Shown here one piece after another: positions 57,135 through 63,759 of a DNA stretch of 64,000 nt. Under the pieces are notes generated by a model. That model did no database searches, was not told where the DNA came from, and saw nothing but the letters and a program-made list of their open reading frames with translations. Made by a program: the position numbers and the translations under genes. Source of the DNA: a virus; IMG/VR virus record IMGVR_UViG_3300035670_000114, positions 1 to 64,000 of that record. One strand, 5' to 3'. The number at the start of each line of letters is the position of its first letter. Within the stretch, counting starts at the first letter, position 1.

Positions 57135-58058
57135 GTGAGCGAGGTCGTAGTCAAGGGCAACTGGTTCGAGCAGGATGGCGACCGCCTGCTGCTTGGCGGC
57201 TCTCACACCTGGAACAACGTGGTCTCAATGGGTGGAGTCCAGGCGCCTCTTGGCATCGGCAACGTCGAAAGGCTCTGGACCTACGAGGCGCGAGCGGTCA
57301 ACACCGACTACGGCGCCCCCTGGGACACCGACGACATCAAGCGTGCCTCGCCGATCCCCTGGCGCTCAAGCAAGAAAGGCTTCGACCTCTCCTCGGTCAG
57401 CGAGGCCTACCTCACCAGGTTGAAGCAGGTCGTCAAGAGGGCTGCCCGAGCGGGCAAGATCGCCATCGTCAACCTCTTCGAGGGCTCCCTGGCCTCCAGG
57501 AGCTGGAAATACCACGCCTTCAACCCATCCAACAACATCCAGCGCATCGGGCCCGCCGCCGCAAACCTGGTTCACACCCGTGGACCTTGGAACAGTTATC
57601 AGTTTCGATACGCCAAGGCAGTTGTCAGGGCCTTGCGAGAGCAGGACAACGTCATCTTTGAGACCGGCAACGAGTTCCAAGGTCGGGCCTCGTCGATTCC
57701 GTTCGCCAGGGCCCTCATCAACAAGGTCTCGGGTTGGACCGACAAGCCGATTGGCGCCAGTCATATTCCATCCACCCACTGGGGCTGGATGCGGTCGACG
57801 GGCGCCGACTGGTTTGCCCCGCAGACACCCTCTTCGATCAGGCCGGATCTCCCTGGCCCCGTGATCTGGGACGACGACCACCACTCCCCAGGCAGAAGCG
57901 TACCCCAGCAACTCCTGGATGCCCGCAGGGTTGGCATGATTCCGATCCTGATGGACTCCTACCGCAACTCTGTGCTGTCGTTCCCGTCCTTGCGTGCCGA
58001 GCGAGACGCCATAACTGGCCTGCCACTGAGTCGACTCAATTTCAAGAAGTCTCCCTAA
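57135..58058 (+). CDS. glycoside hydrolase-like (TIM-barrel, cellulase clan) protein
   Basis: A 307-residue protein from GTG 57135. The start (GNWFEQDGDRLLLGGSHTWNN) is the opening of many clan-A glycosidase-like barrels. VIFETGNEF carries the asparagine-glutamate pair (E180) at the strand-4 position, and a GPVIWDDDHH loop occupies the region where the second catalytic residue would lie. There is no signal peptide. It could degrade host or extracellular polysaccharide or be a virion depolymerase, though it lies far from the tail genes. Function inferred from motif layout. Confidence 0.65.
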   Translation: MSEVVVKGNWFEQDGDRLLLGGSHTWNNVVSMGGVQAPLGIGNVERLWTYEARAVNTDYGAPWDTDDIKRASPIPWRSSKKGFDLSSVSEAYLTRLKQVVKRAARAGKIAIVNLFEGSLASRSWKYHAFNPSNNIQRIGPAAANLVHTRGPWNSYQFRYAKAVVRALREQDNVIFETGNEFQGRASSIPFARALINKVSGWTDKPIGASHIPSTHWGWMRSTGADWFAPQTPSSIRPDLPGPVIWDDDHHSPGRSVPQQLLDARRVGMIPILMDSYRNSVLSFPSLRAERDAITGLPLSRLNFKKSP

Positions 58059-58060
58059 GG

Positions 58061-58069
58061 TGCTAGAAT
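58061..58069 (+). promoter_or_regulatory. extended -10 promoter TGCTAGAAT
   Basis: Two bases after the previous stop, 24 nt before ATG 58094. Confidence 0.55.
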
Positions 58070-58093
58070 CGACAAAGCCCTCCACCTGGGACC

Positions 58094-58294
58094 ATGTCGA
58101 AGGTCAGAACACCCACCCTGTACGGAATCCGTGTAGCCTGGCGAACCACTGGGCACGAAAACGGCTTCTTTGTATTCCCTGCCACCGACCCTCCGGTCGT
58201 TGGCGACCTGCTGCAACGCGGCACCGGTGAAGCCGTTCTCCGGGTATCCGACGTCAAGGCCGATGCACTGTCTTTGGTTGTGAGCCGCGCCTAA
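58094..58294 (+). CDS. small beta-rich hypothetical protein
   Basis: A 66-residue protein with a tight beta pattern (LYGIRVAWRTTG, NGFFVFPATD, EAVLRVSDVKADALSLVVSR), suggesting a small barrel. It has its own promoter and is followed 5 nt later by the next gene. No family recognised. Confidence 0.5.
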   Translation: MSKVRTPTLYGIRVAWRTTGHENGFFVFPATDPPVVGDLLQRGTGEAVLRVSDVKADALSLVVSRA

Positions 58295-58299
58295 TTAGC

Positions 58300-58764
58300 A
58301 TGCTTCAGCGTCCCCTGCTACTGGGATCCTCGGACCCGGACCCCGTTCTACCGTCCGTTCACTCCCTCGCGGGGGACCGAGTCCCCGTCGCCGGTGAAAT
58401 TGATCCAATAGGCCTGCATCCGGGGCTCGAACCCGGCGCGACGATGATGAGGATCATGAGGCGACTGGGAATGAGCAGGCGTCTCTGTCACTGTTATTCA
58501 GATTTTTCCTTACTGGCTCTCAATGGATCCGTTGGCCTTCACGATGACCCTGGACTCGGCTTAATCCTCAACTGGATTGTTGTTGACATCAGCCCGAGCA
58601 ACATGGAGCCAGAAATAATAACCATTTCACCGAAGAATACGCAGCAAAAATACAACTTACAACTTGCCGTGGGGGACATCTTTCTGTTCGATGCCGACCA
58701 GCCTCATGCCTGGGTATCGAACGGCGAATCCATCCTCGTCCAGGTATCCGTTGACTGCAAGTAA
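58300..58764 (+). CDS. HxD...H protein, cupin/2OG-oxygenase-like (first of two)
   Basis: A 154-residue protein. Residues from about 70 form a beta barrel core with LHDDPGLGLILNW (an H-x-D type pair), a VGDIFLFDADQPHAW strand and a final VQVSVD. The order HxD followed by GD-x-F-x-F-x-A-x-x-HAW recurs in the protein at 59761. The first 60 residues are Pro/Arg-rich and coincide with a tRNA-like element on the other strand, so the true start may be later (ATG 58443). Metal-dependent activity is inferred, not shown. Confidence 0.55.
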   Translation: MLQRPLLLGSSDPDPVLPSVHSLAGDRVPVAGEIDPIGLHPGLEPGATMMRIMRRLGMSRRLCHCYSDFSLLALNGSVGLHDDPGLGLILNWIVVDISPSNMEPEIITISPKNTQQKYNLQLAVGDIFLFDADQPHAWVSNGESILVQVSVDCK

Positions 58765-58771
58765 CCAGCCC

Positions 58772-59362
58772 ATGAAAACCAGATTGAGCGGCAACAAGAT
58801 CTACGCCGGAATCGGCGCCCGAAAGACGCCGCCAGAGATACTCTCAACCATTGAGACGTTCTCCGCCGTCATGGCCGCCGCCGGCTGGCGCCTAAGAAGC
58901 GGCGGGGCCGAGGGCGCCGACGAATCCTTCCTCAAGGGCGCCGACTACCTGCCCTTGCAGCGAGCGATCTACCTCCCCGGCGCATCCTTCAACGGCAAGA
59001 CCGCCGGCTCGGGTGGCTGTCACGACGCCACCAAGCTACCTGGCTGGAGCAAGGCCCTCGAAACCGTTGACCGCTATCACCCTCGTCCATCCGGCCTTTC
59101 CCCCTTTGCTAGGAAGCTGATGGCGAGAAACGCCATGCAGATCCTCGGCCCGTCCCTTGATTCGCCAGCAAACCTAGTGGTGGCCTGGACCCTCTGGGGG
59201 CAGGTCGTTGGCGGAACCGGCCAAGCCCTTCGTATCGCCATCGCCCACGGCATCCCCATCCTCAACCTCGGACTACCAAAGGACCTTGAACGGGTGGAGG
59301 CAATCATCTCGGCCTGGGCCAAGAAGGTCGCCTCGCTCAGCGACCCAAAACAGACGCGATAG
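58772..59362 (+). CDS. DprA/SLOG-like Rossmann protein
   Basis: A 196-residue protein from ATG 58772. IYAGIGARKTP, then GWRLRSGGAEGADESF, then NLVVAWTLWG and TGQALRIAIAHGIPILNLG follow the DprA/SLOG nucleotide-binding fold (a GIG or GSR start and GG-x-EGAD loop). In phages these may bind single strands, nucleotides or signalling molecules. It is the last gene before a 400-bp non-coding stretch. Confidence 0.75.
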   Translation: MKTRLSGNKIYAGIGARKTPPEILSTIETFSAVMAAAGWRLRSGGAEGADESFLKGADYLPLQRAIYLPGASFNGKTAGSGGCHDATKLPGWSKALETVDRYHPRPSGLSPFARKLMARNAMQILGPSLDSPANLVVAWTLWGQVVGGTGQALRIAIAHGIPILNLGLPKDLERVEAIISAWAKKVASLSDPKQTR

Positions 59363-59760
59363 GCCCCCTCGAACCCCGACCAAAGTCCACCGTCCCCTCC
59401 TTGTACGCCAAGCGCCCCAGAGGCCGACTCCCGCTCCCCGACCACGGCCGAAACACTCGCGCCATCGGCGAGTCGATTTGAGAGCGGGCAAGGGAAACGG
59501 GTTCCTCCCTTCCCCACCTACCCACCTCCAGCTATCTAGCTCCTGTAGATTGCTAGTCTACTGTTCATATATCTTCTTTTATATATAAGAACTATCTACC
59601 TATAAAACCTACTTTGGTAAAGGGGGTAGTCTGAAGGGGGAAACCCCTTTGTTGCCGAATTCCGGCATTTCGGGGTAGTGACCCTAGTGGTAGCAAGGCT
59701 TTTCGGCGATTGCCCTTGTCAATCGCCCGTGCTAGAGTTCGCCAAGCAACCGCCCCACTG
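59363..59760. other. 398-bp non-coding region with AT-rich core and orphan promoter
   Basis: No convincing gene is seen on either strand. From 59517 to 59620 the DNA is strongly AT-rich with repeated CTATCTA/TATATA tracts. An extended -10 TGCTAGTCT stands at 59551-59559 with no start codon at the usual distance. An AAGGGG/CCCCTT hairpin lies near 59632-59649, followed by GGGGTAGTGACCCTA (59673-59687). It may encode a small RNA or be a second regulatory or origin region. Confidence 0.5.
59730..59738 (+). promoter_or_regulatory. promoter TGCTAGAGT with -35 TTGCCC
   Basis: The -10 hexamer at 59733-59738 follows TTGCCC (59710-59715) with a 17-bp spacer and ends 22 nt before ATG 59761. Confidence 0.55.
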
Positions 59761-60306
59761 ATGCCGACCCCGCTTGCCCACCACCTGCCACCACCACTGC
59801 AGGATGTACTTACCGAGCATCGAGAAGACATCGAAATCAAGGCCACCACCTACTTTCGGCGACCCGGAACTCTCTTGTCTTTGGATCACGCTTTTGTAGG
59901 CCCAAGTTTAGGAGAATGCTCTATACCGTTAGACTCGCAAATGTCACGCATATTTACTGGATTACTGGGCGCCCACGGCTATCGTTTGCGTAACTCAAGG
60001 CACATCATGCACAGTGGAGTCGCTATAATTGAAACAAGGCTAAATGTGCTTCCGCACGTCGACGCTGGCTTCGGCCTGACTGCCGCCTGGTTCATCGGCG
60101 CCATGTCGTCGACCGGAGACTGCATGCCATCATGGCTTCGGGACGGCTTCGCTGCCCTGGTCACGAAGAGCGGATACCTCAAGCTCTGTCCCGGCGACCT
60201 TTTCTTCTTCAACGCCAACAGGGAGCATGCGTGGATGTGCAACCATTACGCCTATCTCCTCGTGGCTCCCGTTACAAAGATTGACAGGTACGCCAGCCAC
60301 GGCTAA
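59761..60306 (+). CDS. HxD...H protein, cupin/2OG-oxygenase-like (second of two)
   Basis: A 181-residue protein from ATG 59761. After a Pro/His-rich start and a beta half (residues 24-95), VLPHVDAGFGLTAAWF gives an H-x-D pair and GDLFFFNANREHAW the distal His, the same order as in the protein at 58300. The segment around FRRPGTLLSLD and SIPLDSQMSRIFTG may be the N-terminal barrel strands. An Fe(II)-dependent role is plausible, but substrate and fold are unproven. Confidence 0.6.
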   Translation: MPTPLAHHLPPPLQDVLTEHREDIEIKATTYFRRPGTLLSLDHAFVGPSLGECSIPLDSQMSRIFTGLLGAHGYRLRNSRHIMHSGVAIIETRLNVLPHVDAGFGLTAAWFIGAMSSTGDCMPSWLRDGFAALVTKSGYLKLCPGDLFFFNANREHAWMCNHYAYLLVAPVTKIDRYASHG

Positions 60307-60330
60307 GCTGCCGCAACCCACTCGCCCCCC

Positions 60331-60612
60331 ATGTTCAAGTTTCAAGTCGGAACGATCGAGGACGCCTTCGTCTACGTGTGCGACTGCAACCTGGCCACCG
60401 TTGCTGATCTGGCTGGAAAGAGGTCCAGGACGAAGCATGAGTACGAAAGGCAGATCCAGATTGCTCAAACGGCGATCAACTGGATGCGCAGCTTTGGCGT
60501 CCGACCTTCTGGCAGGTCTTCCGATGTCCTGCAGGATTTCGGCGGCTCCGTCAAGAAGTGGGCTAGCCAGTGGGATGTGCTATCATCGGACAAGTCACAA
60601 TCCTCCACATGA
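60331..60612 (+). CDS. small hypothetical protein
   Basis: A 93-residue protein. A beta pair (FQVGTIEDAFVYVCDCNLATV) is followed by basic helices (KRSRTKHEYERQIQIAQTAINWMRSFG) and a polar tail. It overlaps the next gene's start by four bases. No family recognised. Confidence 0.55.
   Translation: MFKFQVGTIEDAFVYVCDCNLATVADLAGKRSRTKHEYERQIQIAQTAINWMRSFGVRPSGRSSDVLQDFGGSVKKWASQWDVLSSDKSQSST
60578..60586 (+). promoter_or_regulatory. extended -10 promoter TGCTATCAT
   Basis: Ends 22 nt before ATG 60609, inside the end of the preceding gene. Confidence 0.5.
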
Positions 60613-60950
60613 GCCAGTTATCCGAAATGAGCTCCCCGATCGCCCCAATGATTTTACACGCCTCCGACCCAGAGTTCTCCCGGCTTTACCCGTACGGAGC
60701 GAACGTCCACGACCGATTCGGTCGAAGGCTGCCTCAAGTGGTGTGGTGTAATCCCTTAACTGGTGAGGTTGATAGGGTTTGGATAACCCGAAATCCTCTT
60801 TTGCTCTTACCGAGTCTTCTTGGCTTACGGCTCAAGCCAAGGTCTTTCATGGGCTGGTATGAGTATCAGGTTTCCCATCGCCATGGTTTCTGGCCTGCCC
60901 CTTTGACTATTACACCGCGAACTTGCGACGAGGCTGCCAGGGGCTGTTGA
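60609..60950 (+). CDS. hypothetical protein
   Basis: A 113-residue protein from ATG 60609. RVWITRNPLLLLPSLLGLRLKPRSFMGWYEYQVSH contains a moderately hydrophobic Leu-rich segment, too short and Pro-broken for a confident membrane helix. FGRRLPQVVWCNPLTGEVDR resembles a beta hairpin. It overlaps the next gene (TTGA). No family recognised. Confidence 0.5.
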   Translation: MSQLSEMSSPIAPMILHASDPEFSRLYPYGANVHDRFGRRLPQVVWCNPLTGEVDRVWITRNPLLLLPSLLGLRLKPRSFMGWYEYQVSHRHGFWPAPLTITPRTCDEAARGC

Positions 60951-61207
60951 CGGTGGATCCCCTGCCTGAGCGCCTGTTTCGTTGCCTGCAAGCCTTGAAA
61001 CAGCGATTCCCTGTGACCATCTCCTCCGACCACGGCCGAATCGGACCCTTCTGGTGGGTCAACGGCGTCACCAGTAGTTCCATCCTGCGAAATGCCGTGT
61101 ATGATGGATCTGTTCACACTGTCTGGCGCCCTGGTGTCTCCGGGTGGGGCAACCCCCTCGGCCGCACCTTCCGGTGGCGGACCATCAACACTAACCAAGA
61201 GGTCTAA
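60947..61207 (+). CDS. hypothetical protein
   Basis: An 86-residue protein, start taken as TTG 60947 because it overlaps the previous stop as TTGA (an upstream TTG 60923 is also open). It has a helix (PLPERLFRCLQALKQRF) and beta segments ending in a Trp/Arg-rich tail. Coupled to the next gene by TAATG. No family recognised. Confidence 0.5.
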   Translation: MTVDPLPERLFRCLQALKQRFPVTISSDHGRIGPFWWVNGVTSSSILRNAVYDGSVHTVWRPGVSGWGNPLGRTFRWRTINTNQEV

Positions 61208-61482
61208 TGGCTGTAACTGGTTTACCTGATCAAGTGGAACTGGCCGCACTTCTTGAGTCTTCAAGAAATCGCGAGCCTATTGAGCTGATGCAATTCCGCG
61301 CAAAGCCGTGTGATGACTGTGCAGTTGTTTGTGGGTTTTATCTTGACTATAGTGAAGCGCTAAGACTGGCACCACGAAACGAGCAACTCATTCTATCGCG
61401 TCAGTGGTTTTGTCATCAAACACCAAGGCTTGCGTGTCGTGGTAATGCCGACAATCTCAAACTGATTAACAAGGAGAGCTAG
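61207..61482 (+). CDS. hypothetical protein
   Basis: A 91-residue protein starting in the previous stop. DQVELAALLESSRNREPIELMQF forms a helix and five cysteines are scattered (CDDCAVVC, FCHQ, ACRG). The DNA is AT-richer than upstream genes and AAGGAG lies before the following gene, marking a switch to Shine-Dalgarno-led translation. No family recognised. Confidence 0.5.
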   Translation: MAVTGLPDQVELAALLESSRNREPIELMQFRAKPCDDCAVVCGFYLDYSEALRLAPRNEQLILSRQWFCHQTPRLACRGNADNLKLINKES

Positions 61483-61487
61483 GACCA

Positions 61488-61793
61488 ATGAGCACCGATT
61501 TCAAAATTGAGCCTCCGTGGCAAGAAGAGGGAGGAAGAGTCAACATACCATCCAGGTACACCGTTGTCGCCGAGCTGCCGTGCATCACATGGGGGTGGGA
61601 GCTTGATCGCTACTATTGGATTCTCAAGGACCAAAATGGCGCTTTGGTCCTTGGGGGATCTGATCATGGACGTTTTTGTGTCGCCAATACTGATTCGCTG
61701 AGGGAGCAAATCAGTACCTTGTCTGGCTACATCGAAGCCACTAAATCAGCGCTGCAATTGCTTGAGTCCTCTGATGGAGAACTAAGACCATGA
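61488..61793 (+). CDS. hypothetical protein
   Basis: A 101-residue alpha/beta protein with a Trp/Tyr-rich centre (CITWGWELDRYYWILKDQNGALVLGG) and a C-terminal helix (SLREQISTLSGYIEATKSALQLLESS). Start ATG 61488 follows AAGGAG at about 11 nt. It overlaps the next gene by four bases. Function unknown. Confidence 0.55.
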   Translation: MSTDFKIEPPWQEEGGRVNIPSRYTVVAELPCITWGWELDRYYWILKDQNGALVLGGSDHGRFCVANTDSLREQISTLSGYIEATKSALQLLESSDGELRP

Positions 61794-62050
61794 ACAATTC
61801 GCGTTATCCCTACACCTACGCCTGCGATTTTATCCGCATGGCTGGGCCAGTCAGCTCGGACGGCGTTGTCCTTTCCCGCTCTGACGCATCCCAAATTCGT
61901 CAACACATCGCCAATGCTCTTGGTATGGACGACCATGAGCTGGCTTGTAAGCTGGCTGATGCTGAGCTTGCTAGGGAAAACGATCCAGAAGCCCTGAAGC
62001 AGCAAACAGATCGACTCCTGGCTGCTATGCGACTCGGATTCGCCTCGTAG
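61790..62050 (+). CDS. helical hypothetical protein
   Basis: An 86-residue protein, mostly helical (SDASQIRQHIANALGMDDHELACKLADAELARENDPEALKQQTDRLLAAMR), in ATGA overlap with the preceding gene. No family recognised. Confidence 0.55.
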   Translation: MNNSRYPYTYACDFIRMAGPVSSDGVVLSRSDASQIRQHIANALGMDDHELACKLADAELARENDPEALKQQTDRLLAAMRLGFAS

Positions 62051-62060
62051 TGACCGCCTA

Positions 62061-62312
62061 ATGACTGAACTTTCACCAGCAGCATTAAAAGTCCGCGAAG
62101 CCGCCGAAAGGGAAACGGACCTTGATTTTCGGTATGCGTCACAGATTGCCGCCGCCATCATCGAAGCGCTGGCGAATCAGGTGGTGCCGACAAACTTGCT
62201 CGGACCTCCGGAGAACGCTGCTGCGGCACAGCGCGAGATCACGCGAGCAAGCATCCTCGACATTGCCGCCGAACTGCGCGGCACCGCGATTCCTGAAACC
62301 CGGACACGTTGA
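62061..62312 (+). CDS. helical hypothetical protein
   Basis: An 83-residue Ala-rich helical protein (SPAALKVREAAERETDLDFRYASQIAAAIIEALANQ). Its stop overlaps the ATG of the next gene. No family recognised. Confidence 0.5.
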   Translation: MTELSPAALKVREAAERETDLDFRYASQIAAAIIEALANQVVPTNLLGPPENAAAAQREITRASILDIAAELRGTAIPETRTR

Positions 62313-62533
62313 TGACTGAAAACGCCAACCTGTTCCGAACGATGGACGCAAGGGCGTGGGCTGCTGAGTTCATGCGAGTCACGGGCGGCACTGTCGACGA
62401 GCCAACTATGGCCTCCTGGTTCGCTAATGCGATCATGTGCGGTTGGGATCATCACTACTGGCAGTCCGAGGAATACAGGCAAACGATCGCTCGTGTGCTA
62501 CCATTGGATGGTCCCGCAGGCGAAGGAGGTTGA
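62312..62533 (+). CDS. hypothetical protein
   Basis: A 73-residue protein from ATG 62312 in a TGATG overlap. It is helical with aromatic residues (RAWAAEFMRVTGG, MASWFANAIMCGWDHHYW). A strong GGAGGT site at its 3' end serves the next gene. No family recognised. Confidence 0.5.
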   Translation: MTENANLFRTMDARAWAAEFMRVTGGTVDEPTMASWFANAIMCGWDHHYWQSEEYRQTIARVLPLDGPAGEGG

Positions 62534-62539
62534 TTCTCC

Positions 62540-62797
62540 GTGAAAATCTACTGCTTGTTTGCCCAGCAAAGATGTCACTACCAGAACGAATACGCCCCTG
62601 ACCTGAGGGCCGCTATTGACGAGTATGGCAATAGCGACAATCCACGTTACCTTGATAACGAGGAAGAAAAGCTGCGCAAGGACAGCACCATCGCGTTCTG
62701 GAGGCGCATCATCATTGAAATTGATGACGCTGAGTTCGACCGACTGTTCCATCCCTCTTCAGACGTGCTCAAACCGATCAGTGTCAACCACTCTTAA
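62540..62797 (+). CDS. hypothetical protein
   Basis: An 85-residue acidic protein from GTG 62540 with a good AAGGAGGTT site upstream. It begins with a strand (KIYCLFAQQR) and continues as charged helices (STIAFWRRIIIEIDDAEFDRLF). No family recognised. Confidence 0.55.
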   Translation: MKIYCLFAQQRCHYQNEYAPDLRAAIDEYGNSDNPRYLDNEEEKLRKDSTIAFWRRIIIEIDDAEFDRLFHPSSDVLKPISVNHS

Positions 62798-62813
62798 AAG
62801 AAAAAAGACATCA

Positions 62814-63332
62814 ATGACTCAACTCCTGATTACTCCACCTATTGCGCCTTGCGCAAAATGCGGTGCGCAGGCCAAATGTGTTGATTGGTTTTACCGGGAC
62901 CTGTGGCGTGTCATGTGTGACAATAATCACACATCGACCGAGGAATGCGCTACCCCGCATCGGGCAATCTGTAAATGGAACAACAGGCAAGCCGAGTACG
63001 CAGGGCTAAAGACAGCTTCTGCCACAAGTGAAGGAGTCGCTAGTTACCCCATGAAAGAACAAGTCACCATCTACTGCACCAAGTACGCCTTGACACGAGG
63101 CATTTTCCAATTGACTGGCCATTTATTGGAAAACGGCAAGTATTTTAGCGAGGATGCCGGCACTGGAATTGGCATTTTTTTGAACAGCAAAGAGTTCTGT
63201 TTCACAGAAGAGGAGGCCGTGTCCCAGTTCGAGCAAAAGAAGGCGGCAAAAATCGCCTCGGCTCGCGAGCAGCTCGCAAAACTGGAGGCGACTCAGCCAG
63301 TTTTCAATGATTCCCCAGGAGGGGTACGCTAA
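62814..63332 (+). CDS. Lar-like zinc-ribbon protein
   Basis: A 172-residue protein from ATG 62814. The N-terminal 60 residues match the Lar-type zinc ribbon: PCAKCGAQAKC, a Trp/Arg strand, MCDNNHTSTEEC, then AICKWNNRQ. Lar proteins alleviate host type I restriction. The remaining 110 residues are an extra domain with a Tyr/Phe-rich beta segment and a final charged helix. An AGGAGG site at its end serves the following gene. Confidence 0.65.
   Translation: MTQLLITPPIAPCAKCGAQAKCVDWFYRDLWRVMCDNNHTSTEECATPHRAICKWNNRQAEYAGLKTASATSEGVASYPMKEQVTIYCTKYALTRGIFQLTGHLLENGKYFSEDAGTGIGIFLNSKEFCFTEEEAVSQFEQKKAAKIASAREQLAKLEATQPVFNDSPGGVR
62913..62934. repeat. 22-bp inverted repeat with CRP-like core
   Basis: ATGTGTGA and TCACACAT are perfect arms around CAATAA inside the Lar-like gene; the core TGTGA-N6-TCACA equals the bacterial CRP consensus. 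It is probably fortuitous because it lies in coding sequence. Confidence 0.3.
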
Positions 63333-63754
63333 TGGCTGAGGTCATCCTAAATGGCGGCAACCCGCTAAAAGACTGTCCAACCGACTGGGCCGAAGCCAGC
63401 AGATGGGAGGCCGAGGTGAATGGCGGGAATCAGGCATTTGAAGCCCCAATCTGGAAATGGGACTGCGGTTTTAAGCTTGACTTTGACGGACCACTGCTTC
63501 GCTTTAGTAGTCGCTTTTACCCTCCCAAGACTCATTATGGCAGCACCTGGAGTGGAACCTTGAGTGTTATCGTGCTCGGCCAAGAAATTGAAAAAAAGAA
63601 CTTTGAATGTGAAACACTCGATGTACTCCGCACTCAGGTCGAAGCATTTAAGGACTCTTACGCACAAAAACTTGTCAGGGTTTTATCCCCTACCGAGGAG
63701 AGCATCGCTGTCGAACTGGATTGCGCTTCCACTACCACGAACGACCACCACTAA
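63332..63754 (+). CDS. hypothetical protein
   Basis: A 140-residue beta-rich protein starting in the previous stop (TAATG) with an AGGAGGGG site. It has Trp-rich strands (SRWEAEVNGG, APIWKWDCGFKLDFDG) and a helix (DVLRTQVEAFKDSYAQKLVR). No family recognised. Confidence 0.55.
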   Translation: MAEVILNGGNPLKDCPTDWAEASRWEAEVNGGNQAFEAPIWKWDCGFKLDFDGPLLRFSSRFYPPKTHYGSTWSGTLSVIVLGQEIEKKNFECETLDVLRTQVEAFKDSYAQKLVRVLSPTEESIAVELDCASTTTNDHH

Positions 63755-63759
63755 TCACT

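Noticed and set aside
58413-58479. Functional tRNA gene on the minus strand
   Set aside because: Only the T-arm and part of the acceptor fit; no D-arm or 7-nt anticodon loop can be drawn in 67 nt.
59208-59588. Arg/Pro/Ser-rich frame at the end of the SLOG-like gene
   Set aside because: Overlaps the SLOG gene in another frame and runs into AT-rich non-coding DNA; residue composition is not protein-like.
62913-62934. CRP-type regulatory site
   Set aside because: The consensus match is exact but lies inside a coding region with no promoter nearby; one such inverted repeat is expected by chance in a window of this size.
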